Position numbers and translations under genes: made by a program. The notes under the pieces were generated by a model. The model saw only the letters and a list, made by a program, of their open reading frames with translations. It was not told the DNA's origin and ran no database searches. DNA of 30,120 bases from JBPCRW01 sp050996405 (GTDB taxonomy: Bacteria > Acidobacteriota > Blastocatellia > Pyrinomonadales > Pyrinomonadaceae): contig JBPCRW010000287.1 in assembly GCA_050996405.1 (NCBI GenBank), positions 1-30,120 on the forward strand, given 5' to 3'. This document shows, one piece after another, positions 24,467-30,120 of this stretch; position 1 is the first letter of the stretch, and each line of letters starts with the position of its first letter.

Positions 24467-24497
24467 CCGCCGTCTCAAGCGAAAATCTTTTTCGGAA

Positions 24498-26039
24498 ATG
24501 AACGAAATTACGCTGCGCGTCGAAACCGTTTCGGAAACGCGCGAGATAAATCTGGCGAATGAAGTTTCGTTTGGGCGGGCGAATCTGGCAAGCATTGTTT
24601 TGGACGACGCGACTCTCTCGCGCCTGCACGCCACCGTTTGGCGCGAAGGGGACGCGATTTGGATTCAGGATGAAAATTCTTCAAACGGAACTTTCGTCAA
24701 TAATCAAAGGTTAAGCGACGAGCGACTTTTAAAAGACGGCGACGAAATTCTATTGGGCGGAAACACAAGAATTTATGTTGAAATCCGCCCGAACGCGGAG
24801 CGCGGAATGCGGAACGCGGAGTTGAAATCCGCAAATTACAATCTGAATCTTGAAAATCAAATTGCTAATCCGCCGACAATCAATCCGCCGGTTATCAACC
24901 CGCATTCCGCATTCCGCTCTCCGCAATTAAAAAGTTTTCCGATTATTCCGGTTGTCGCCGGTATCTCGGCTTTCTTCATTATAGTTTTCGCGGTCGGCGC
25001 GATTTTGATTATCCGCTCGCATGAAAATTCGCAGAGAAACGGGAAAAATTCCGCGCCGCCGGTTCAGCAGATTCGCGCGGGTGCGATGATTCCAGTTCCC
25101 GTGATTGACCCTCTGGGCGGGCAAGACCCTGATGACCTCGATGATTTAATTGCGTCTTGGGAAGTCGAAGAAAAGGAATTAAACGCGGCTGATATTGAAG
25201 AAATCAAAACGACGACCGAAAAGGGAACTTCGGACTTAAAAGTTTCGGTCGAATTCTGGCAGCAGCAGCGCGACAAAGCCTTAAATCACGCGGGCGCGAG
25301 CGGCGCGGAACGAACCGGATTGATTCCCTTGCCGCCCGAACTTATCGGCGGCGGCGTGCCGAAACAAAAGGCGAAACTCGCCGAACTGATAAACACCGGA
25401 AAATATAAACAGCCGCTCGATTTCGCAGACCTCGCCGAACTGCGGCTCAACGGAATTTTAGTTGAAATGCCGATGGCGACCGAAAGTTATGTTTTGGATG
25501 TCGGCGGTAGCGCGGGCGATGGCGAATTTACTTCGTTCGATTGGGATAACGGTATTCAGCCGATTGCGCCCGGTTCGGAAAAATATAAAATTCTGCAAAA
25601 ACTTGCCGACAATTTCGACGGGCAGAAATACGACCTCAATAATCCGCGCGACCGCAAGCAGATGCGAATGCGGCTTTTGAGAATGTATAACGCGAATTCG
25701 AGAAAACTTTTTGAGGAAATCTGCAACGCTTATTATCAGAAATTCCACGTTCCGCTGCGCGTCACGAGTTTGACGCGCTCGATGGATTATCAAATCAGCT
25801 TGAATAAAACCAACGCCAATTCGTTTCGCGTCAGCGGCAAAGGCAGTCTGCCGCCTCATACTTCCGGCTGCGCCTTCGATATGTCGCGCAAAAATCTTTC
25901 CGCCGACGAGCAGAATTTTATGATGACTCTGCTCTCGACAATGGAACGCAATCACAAACTCGATTCCCTGCGCGAAGGCAGCGACAATGCTTGTTTTCAC
26001 ACCTTCATTTATCCCGACGGCATCGAACCGAAAACTTAG
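24498..26039 (+). CDS. FHA-TM-M15-like (DUF5715-type) zinc peptidase homologue
   Basis: A 513-residue three-part protein. Residues 1-96 are an FHA phosphothreonine-binding domain (FGR at 25-27, LSRLH at 40-44, SSNGTFVN at 61-68). A repeat-encoded linker (about 100-142) leads to one transmembrane helix (about 147-173). A disordered acidic stretch precedes a C-terminal domain in which H454 and D461 (HTSGCAFD, matching HxxGxAxD of VanX-type M15 D-Ala-D-Ala peptidases) and H501 (CFHTFIYP) look like zinc ligands. RVTSLTRSMDYQ precedes them, as in DUF5715 proteins. The layout implies a cytoplasmic phospho-sensor joined to a periplasmic cell-wall hydrolase. The usual M15 catalytic glutamate is not clearly placed, so activity is uncertain. 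The stop overlaps another heptamer array. Confidence 0.82.
   Translation: MNEITLRVETVSETREINLANEVSFGRANLASIVLDDATLSRLHATVWREGDAIWIQDENSSNGTFVNNQRLSDERLLKDGDEILLGGNTRIYVEIRPNAERGMRNAELKSANYNLNLENQIANPPTINPPVINPHSAFRSPQLKSFPIIPVVAGISAFFIIVFAVGAILIIRSHENSQRNGKNSAPPVQQIRAGAMIPVPVIDPLGGQDPDDLDDLIASWEVEEKELNAADIEEIKTTTEKGTSDLKVSVEFWQQQRDKALNHAGASGAERTGLIPLPPELIGGGVPKQKAKLAELINTGKYKQPLDFADLAELRLNGILVEMPMATESYVLDVGGSAGDGEFTSFDWDNGIQPIAPGSEKYKILQKLADNFDGQKYDLNNPRDRKQMRMRLLRMYNANSRKLFEEICNAYYQKFHVPLRVTSLTRSMDYQISLNKTNANSFRVSGKGSLPPHTSGCAFDMSRKNLSADEQNFMMTLLSTMERNHKLDSLREGSDNACFHTFIYPDGIEPKT
24795..24924. repeat. Heptamer inverted repeat inserted in frame within the FHA gene
   Basis: Arms 24795-24812 and 24907-24924 are inverted complements at 17 of 18 positions. 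Both sides read as 7-bp words: GCGGAGC, GCGGAAT and GCGGAAC on the left, CGCATTC twice and CGCTCTC on the right. The element encodes residues about 100-142, exactly the linker between the FHA domain and the transmembrane helix. Confidence 0.88.
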
Positions 26040-26117
26040 TCCAAAGTCTAAAGTCTAAAGTCCAGAGTCTGATACGATTGTCCAGACTTGAGACTTTGGA
26101 CTCTGGACTTTAGACTT
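26038..26117. repeat. Heptamer inverted repeat (AGTCTAA words), 19-bp perfect arms
   Basis: Arms 26051-26069 and 26099-26117 are perfect 19-bp inverted complements. The left side is five words in phase from 26038: AGTCCAA, AGTCTAA twice, AGTCCAG, AGTCTGA. The FHA gene's stop codon TAG (26037-26039) overlaps the first word, and the VWA gene's ATG is 5 nt after the right arm. Confidence 0.93.
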
Positions 26118-26122
26118 GAGCT

Positions 26123-29100
26123 ATGGCGAAAAATACAGACGATTCACAAAATTCTCAAAAGGAAACTTTCACGGGTTTAGCTAAACGATTAAGCCGCTTG
26201 CCGTCGGATAAAAAGCGCGTCGCGCTGGAGATGAGCGCGTCGCTTGCCGGAGTTTCCCTGCGCGCAAGCCGCGAATTTGCCCGTGCCGTGCCGCGCGCCG
26301 CAAAAATTTTATCGGCTGAAGATTTGCGTCTCTGGGCGGAAATGGGCAGACGTTTAGCGATGGGAGACGCGGACGCGGGAGCGATTTTTTTTGCGGGCGG
26401 CGTGACGGATTTTAAACGAATTCCCGAAGCATCGCGCTCGCTGGTTTTTCAAATCTGCACGCGCCAACTTGTTTTGTCGAGTTCGATTGCGCTCGAAACC
26501 TTCCGCGAAATTCCCGCTCTGGCAAAGGAAATTTCAGACGACGATTTGCTCTCCGATATTTTGAAAGCGGCAAACGAAATTGCGCAGCGTTCGGCAAAAC
26601 ACAGCGCGGATTTTTTGAAATCAACGCCGCGAGTGGCGGAGAAATTGAAACAATTTGAAGACAGAAAACCGTCGCAGTCCGTTATCGATTTAGCTTTCGC
26701 GTTCGCTTCGCGGACGGGCGGAATGACGGCGGATTTGTGGCAGATTTTGCCCGACGCTTTGAAAAATCTGACGGCTGAACAGACGATTAAATTAACCGAA
26801 AAAGCAAAAGATTTTCTGGAATTCGGCGGCAGCGTGACGCTTCATTTCATCTCGGCGGGCGGCGAAGTTTTGCGGCGTGTCGAAACGGTTTTTGAAGATT
26901 GGCGCGAAGTTCTTTTGAAAATTGCCGCTTCGGGAAACGCCGTTTTAATTGCCTTTCTGCGTTCGTCGCCGAAATTTTTCGCGCAGATTGTTGCCCTACG
27001 GAATCCGGCGGAAGTTGAAAATATCGCGCGTCGCGTGTTGTCGTTAATCGGTGAAATCGCTGAAACGGATGCCGAAAGCGCGCTTGCCGCGTTTCGTTCG
27101 AGCGCGCAGGCTTTGCGAAAGGTTTCGCTCGTTCAGTTTGAAGATTGGGTTCGCGCGGGGCTTGGAAAAAAACCGAAAAATCAGCGGGCGCGGCGTTCGT
27201 ATTTCGCGCTCGAAACCCGTCAGAGCAACGATTTTCTGCATGAAGGTTTGGAAGGTTTGCCGCTCGAAAAAGTGCAGACGGTTTTAAGAATTTACGTCGA
27301 AGGTTTGACGGGTAAAGAAGTCGAAATCGCGCCGCTCTCGGCAATGCCGCAGGAATCGCGCATCGCCGACGGCAAAACGATTTATCTGCCCGCAACGGTC
27401 GCCGAATTTAAGGATGATGAATTGGATTTTCGCCTCTACAAAGTTTTAGCGGCGCACGGCGCGGGACAAATCGAATTCGGAACTTTTGAAAAAGACACGA
27501 AGAAATTAAAAGCCGCTTTCGCGGAACTTTCCGAGCGTTACGAGGCGACCGCCGACGAGCGCGACGCATTTTCTCTCGCCGGTTATATCGAAGACGTGCA
27601 GAAAGGGGAAAGGGCTTTGCCGGAAGCGGAAACGCGCGAAGAATTAAAAAAACGCGCGAAAGTTTTGCCGAAAAATTCCGACTACAAAACGGTTCTGCAA
27701 GTTTTTCCCGAACCGGGTTTGGCGAAACGAATTTTTACCACTTTGGAAAATGCTCGGATTGACCGGCGTTTGCGAAAAACTTATCGCGGTTTGGTTCGTG
27801 ATTTGGATTTGATGCAAGCTCATCTGCGCGAAAAACGACCGTTTATTTTCGATTTGCCTGTCACCCAAGTTCCCGCCGAACTTCTGTTTCAAATCACTTT
27901 GTGCGGCGGCGCGACCGACGATTCAAAAAAATTTTACGGGCAAATTGTGTCGGAAATCGAATCGGTGATTGACGTTTATTTGTATGACAAAACGGCGACG
28001 GTTGCAGATGCTTTGATGGCGACGAGCCGCGTCTATTCGCTGTTTCAAAACATCGCTTCGGAAGAAAATCAGGCGCAGGAATCGGACGAGAAAACCGAAT
28101 ACAAATACGAAGATAAAAATGCGGGCGAAGCCGTCACGGAAAATCAAATTGAACGCGAAAAATCTCCGAAAAAACAGCAGGACGCGCGCGATTTATTCAG
28201 CGGCTGGAACAACCTGGATGAAGACGACGGCGAGCCGGACGATTTGCAGGGCGCGGAAGCCTGGACGCACAACGAAATGCCCGAACAGGCTTTAGAATCG
28301 GGCGATTTAGCATTTTCCTACGACGAATGGGACCGAGAATTAAACGATTACCGCACGGGCTGGAGCAGAGTTGTCGAGAAAAAAGCCCGTCAGGGCGACC
28401 GCAATTTTGTCGAGCTTGCGCGAAGCCGTTATCGAGGCGCGATTTCCTCAATTCGGTATCAGTTTCAATTGATGAAACCCGAAAATTTAACGCGCGTCAA
28501 CCGCGAAATTGACGGCGAGGATTATGATTTAAACGCGCTCGTCGAATACGTCGTGGACAAACGCGCCGACGGTTTGCAGTCAGAAAATATCTACACGAAA
28601 CGCCTTAGAAAACAGCGCGACGTTGCCGTATCAATTCTGCTCGACCAATCGTCTTCGACGGCGCGGACGATTACCAGAAATCCGCTTCAGCCTTACACGC
28701 ATCCGGGACGCAGAATTATCGAAATCGAAAAAGAAGGTTTAGTGTTAATGAGCGAAGCCCTCGAAGCCGTCGGCGATGTTTATTCAATCAGCGGTTTTAC
28801 ATCCGAAGGCAGACGCAACGTCAAATTTTACGTCATCAAAGATTTTCACGAAAAATATTACGACGAAGTTGAAAAACGAATCGGCGGCATCACATTTCAA
28901 AACAATACTCGAATGGGCGCGGCAATCCGTCACGCGGCGGCGAAACTTGCGCGTCAGGAATCACGCACCAAACTTTTAATTATCTTGACCGACGGCAGAC
29001 CTTACGACCACGATTACGGCGACGCGCGTTATGCGAGAGAAGACGTGCGCGAGGCTTTGACCGAAAGCAAGCTCAACGGGATCACCCCGTTCTGCATCAC

Positions 29101-29224
29101 GATTGACCGCGAATCGGAGTCGGAACTAAAAGATTTATACGGCGATGTCGGCTATACGATTATTGACGATGTGCTAAGTTTGCCGGAGCGAATGCCGAAT
29201 ATTTATCGAAGGTTGACGAGTTAA
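26123..29224 (+). CDS. NorD-like VWA-domain protein
   Basis: A 1033-residue cytoplasmic protein resembling NorD, the von Willebrand A protein that works with MoxR/NorQ AAA+ ATPases in metalloenzyme activation. The first 650 residues are mostly helical. An acidic low-complexity region (about 655-740) follows, then the C-terminal VWA domain with an intact metal-binding MIDAS: D841 in LLDQSSST, T929 in NNTRMG and D957 in ILTDGRPYD. ALVEYVVDKRADGLQSENIYTKRLRKQRDVAVSI-type sequence before it is typical of NorD/CobT-like proteins. No AAA+ partner, nitric-oxide reductase or cobaltochelatase gene is present here, so its client is unknown. The ATG lies 5 nt after a large hairpin with no Shine-Dalgarno. 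Its last 14 codons are duplicated at 29821-29868. Confidence 0.85.
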   Translation: MAKNTDDSQNSQKETFTGLAKRLSRLPSDKKRVALEMSASLAGVSLRASREFARAVPRAAKILSAEDLRLWAEMGRRLAMGDADAGAIFFAGGVTDFKRIPEASRSLVFQICTRQLVLSSSIALETFREIPALAKEISDDDLLSDILKAANEIAQRSAKHSADFLKSTPRVAEKLKQFEDRKPSQSVIDLAFAFASRTGGMTADLWQILPDALKNLTAEQTIKLTEKAKDFLEFGGSVTLHFISAGGEVLRRVETVFEDWREVLLKIAASGNAVLIAFLRSSPKFFAQIVALRNPAEVENIARRVLSLIGEIAETDAESALAAFRSSAQALRKVSLVQFEDWVRAGLGKKPKNQRARRSYFALETRQSNDFLHEGLEGLPLEKVQTVLRIYVEGLTGKEVEIAPLSAMPQESRIADGKTIYLPATVAEFKDDELDFRLYKVLAAHGAGQIEFGTFEKDTKKLKAAFAELSERYEATADERDAFSLAGYIEDVQKGERALPEAETREELKKRAKVLPKNSDYKTVLQVFPEPGLAKRIFTTLENARIDRRLRKTYRGLVRDLDLMQAHLREKRPFIFDLPVTQVPAELLFQITLCGGATDDSKKFYGQIVSEIESVIDVYLYDKTATVADALMATSRVYSLFQNIASEENQAQESDEKTEYKYEDKNAGEAVTENQIEREKSPKKQQDARDLFSGWNNLDEDDGEPDDLQGAEAWTHNEMPEQALESGDLAFSYDEWDRELNDYRTGWSRVVEKKARQGDRNFVELARSRYRGAISSIRYQFQLMKPENLTRVNREIDGEDYDLNALVEYVVDKRADGLQSENIYTKRLRKQRDVAVSILLDQSSSTARTITRNPLQPYTHPGRRIIEIEKEGLVLMSEALEAVGDVYSISGFTSEGRRNVKFYVIKDFHEKYYDEVEKRIGGITFQNNTRMGAAIRHAAAKLARQESRTKLLIILTDGRPYDHDYGDARYAREDVREALTESKLNGITPFCITIDRESESELKDLYGDVGYTIIDDVLSLPERMPNIYRRLTS

Positions 29225-29238
29225 ATTTGTGATAAAAT
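29178..29238 (+). repeat. Direct repeat, left copy (3' end of VWA gene plus promoter-like box)
   Basis: These 61 bp recur at 29821-29881 with three mismatches. The copy covers the last 14 codons and stop of the VWA gene and ends in TGATAAAAT. With the right copy it brackets the DUF433/DUF5615 pair. Confidence 0.93.
29230..29238 (+). promoter_or_regulatory. Extended -10 promoter of the DUF433 gene, likely leaderless
   Basis: TGATAAAAT is an extended -10 box (TGn plus TAAAAT). Only 6 nt separate it from the DUF433 ATG at 29245, so transcription would start at or next to the start codon, consistent with the absence of a Shine-Dalgarno. A TTGACG lies 14 bp upstream, too close for a standard -35. 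Confidence 0.5.
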
Positions 29239-29244
29239 TGTTTT

Positions 29245-29463
29245 ATGAAAAACGATATTATCGAAGTCAATCCGAAAAAACTCAGCGGAATGCCTGTGTT
29301 TGCCGGAACTCGTGTGCCGATCAAAAATCTTTTCGATTATCTCGAAGGCGGTGAGAGTTTGGAGGATTTTCTCGAAGGTTTTCCGCCCGTTTCGCGCGCA
29401 CAAGCGATTGCCGTTTTAGAGATGGCGGAAAAATCCTTAATCAAGGAAGTCGGCGCGAATTGA
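29245..29463 (+). CDS. DUF433 protein, probable antitoxin
   Basis: A 72-residue DUF433 protein. It shows the usual opening (ITxNPxxxxGxPVFxGTRVPVxxLxDYLxxG), here EVNPKKLSGMPVFAGTRVPIKNLFDYLEGG, followed by the LEDFLEGFPPVSRAQAIAVLE helix-turn-helix-like half. Members are found paired with DUF5615 PIN-like proteins and are proposed antitoxins that bind DNA and the partner. Here the partner's start overlaps its stop (TTGA at 29460-29463). The pair sits between two 61-bp direct repeats. It is probably autoregulated, by analogy with similar modules. Confidence 0.88.
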   Translation: MKNDIIEVNPKKLSGMPVFAGTRVPIKNLFDYLEGGESLEDFLEGFPPVSRAQAIAVLEMAEKSLIKEVGAN

Positions 29464-29807
29464 AAATTCTACTTGACCATAATCTTGACCGTCGGCTCAA
29501 AAATCATCTAACCGATTATCAAATCGCGACGACGCAGGAACAAAATTGGACAGACGTTCTAAACGGCGAATTGCTTGCGCTTGCCGAAGAAAACGATTTC
29601 GATGTTTTGCTGACGGCTGACGCGAATATCAAAAATCAGCAGAATTTATCGAATCGCAAGATTGCGATTTTAGTTTTGCGGGCATTTAACAATCGCCTTT
29701 CTACTCACGCGCAAATGATCGAAGACATTCACAAAGCGTTAGAAGAAATCCAATCCGGCGAAATTATTGAAGTTCTTCATAAAGACGTAAAAGGAAAATT
29801 GAAATAG
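29460..29807 (+). CDS. DUF5615 PIN-like protein, probable toxin
   Basis: A 115-residue DUF5615 (PIN-like, Mut7-C-related) protein. The first acidic position is in KILLDHNLDRRLKNHL (D6), and the second cluster is VLLTADANIKNQQNL (D53-like, within 'LTxDxxF' of the family), as expected of a PIN-type metal-dependent ribonuclease. It probably acts as the nuclease toxin of the pair, although members are poorly tested. It begins with TTG at 29460, four bases overlapping the DUF433 stop. No in-frame ATG near the N-terminus would preserve the LLDHN motif. Expression is therefore probably coupled to, and weaker than, the antitoxin. Confidence 0.85.
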   Translation: MKILLDHNLDRRLKNHLTDYQIATTQEQNWTDVLNGELLALAEENDFDVLLTADANIKNQQNLSNRKIAILVLRAFNNRLSTHAQMIEDIHKALEEIQSGEIIEVLHKDVKGKLK

Positions 29808-29820
29808 TTTTATTGATTAT

Positions 29821-29881
29821 GTTTGCCGGAGCGAATGCCGAATATTTATCGAAGGTTGACGGGTTAGATTTATGATAAAAT
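29821..29881 (+). repeat. Direct repeat, right copy (orphan VWA 3' end)
   Basis: A copy of 29178-29238 (58 of 61 identical) that still reads LPERMPNIYRRLT followed by a stop, without the rest of the VWA gene. Its TGATAAAAT lies 14 nt before the ATG of the 32-aa ORF. Similarity may extend leftwards (ATTGATTATG versus ATTGACGATG) across a 7-nt gap. Confidence 0.93.
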
Positions 29882-29895
29882 CAACCGTTCATTTT

Positions 29896-29994
29896 ATGAA
29901 ATTTTCACGCAATCAAATCATCGGTTTGCTGATTTTGTTGAGCGTAATTTTGCTGATTGCACTGGTTCGGCTGGCAGTTTATTCAAATCAATAA
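29896..29994 (+). CDS. Putative 32-residue single-pass membrane protein
   Basis: ATG to TAA, 32 residues: a short basic N-terminus (MKFSRNQ) followed by one strongly hydrophobic helix (IIGLLILLSVILLIALV) and a polar tail. Orientation would be N-in by the positive-inside rule. A promoter-like TGATAAAAT ends 14 nt before it; no Shine-Dalgarno is seen. Composition and placement make it plausible, but such a short frame could be chance. Confidence 0.4.
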   Translation: MKFSRNQIIGLLILLSVILLIALVRLAVYSNQ

Positions 29995-30030
29995 ACGCCG
30001 TCGGGAAAATCAAAAGCCGGAAACATAACT

Positions 30031-30120
30031 TTAAACTTTCGGTTTGTCGCTCATAAAAAATGTCAGTCTTCCGCCGTTCATAATTTCCGAGTGCGTGATG
30101 TAATTGCGATTGATGGCTTT
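30031..30120 (-). CDS. C-terminus of a probable GH92-type glycosidase (partial)
   Basis: The last 29 residues of a minus-strand gene that continues beyond the right edge of the window. It reads NYITHSEIMNGGRLTFFMSDKP and ends with TAA at 30031. The 'ithxxixxGGxLxFxMsxxP' pattern is the typical end of family 92 alpha-mannosidases, which would fit a glycan-degrading lifestyle. With so few residues this is a tentative family call. The gene is convergent with the small membrane ORF. Confidence 0.55.
   Translation of the reverse strand, partial: KAINRNYITHSEIMNGGRLTFFMSDKPKV

Noticed and set aside
26847..27395. 182-aa minus-strand frame opposite the VWA gene
   Set aside because: It is Arg/Pro/Ala-rich antisense without a domain; the plus-strand protein is clearly real.

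Overview
The window looks like a chromosomal stretch of a free-living, Gram-negative-type heterotroph. GC content is moderate, genes are densely packed, and coding sequence favours GCG and GGC together with AAA and GAA codons. My best guess is an acidobacterium of the Blastocatellia/Pyrinomonadales kind. That rests on general style: large secreted PIG-L proteins, orphan NorD-type VWA proteins and mostly scattered housekeeping genes. No rRNA or other marker is present. I see no tRNA, rRNA, CRISPR array, prophage or transposase.

Layout. 1-4200: an APC amino-acid permease followed 2 nt later by a large secreted PIG-L-type deacetylase with extra C-terminal domains. 4270-5540: a secreted 3D-domain protein and a PilZ protein, divergent across a 366-bp gap. 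5600-7280: a saccharopine/lysine-dehydrogenase-like oxidoreductase and a small secreted DUF1579-like protein. 7330-9080: an ECF-type sigma factor divergent from a secreted, C-terminally anchored unknown protein. 9140-12220: a class-V PLP enzyme divergent from lepB, with carA overlapping lepB by 4 nt. 12230-15800 (minus): an AI-2E/PerM-type permease, a small putative lipoprotein, and a large GT-C/STT3-like membrane protein. 16030-18510: an alpha/beta hydrolase, a hotdog thioesterase, an AT-rich secreted orphan and truA. 18600-20730: a 2Fe-2S ferredoxin, a Mn-type superoxide dismutase and lipA. 20820-24400: a secreted helical unknown, a GNAT acetyltransferase and a secreted Ntn-type amide hydrolase. 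24490-29230: an FHA-TM-M15-like protein and a 1033-aa NorD-like VWA protein. 29240-30120: a DUF433/DUF5615 toxin-antitoxin-like pair flanked by 61-bp direct repeats, a 32-aa membrane ORF, and the 3' end of a minus-strand gene that looks like a GH92 glycosidase.

The most unusual thing here is not a gene. Scattered between the genes, and in at least three cases inside coding sequence, are arrays of degenerate 7-bp words. Most face their own inverted complement, giving hairpins with near-perfect 17-25-bp arms. At least eight different words share the 7-bp period but not the sequence. Their edges repeatedly supply stop codons, start codons, part of a signal peptide or a protein linker. The second structural oddity is the small toxin-antitoxin-like module bracketed by two copies of the VWA gene's 3' end. 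Functional links between neighbouring genes are otherwise weak; most loci look like one- or two-gene units.
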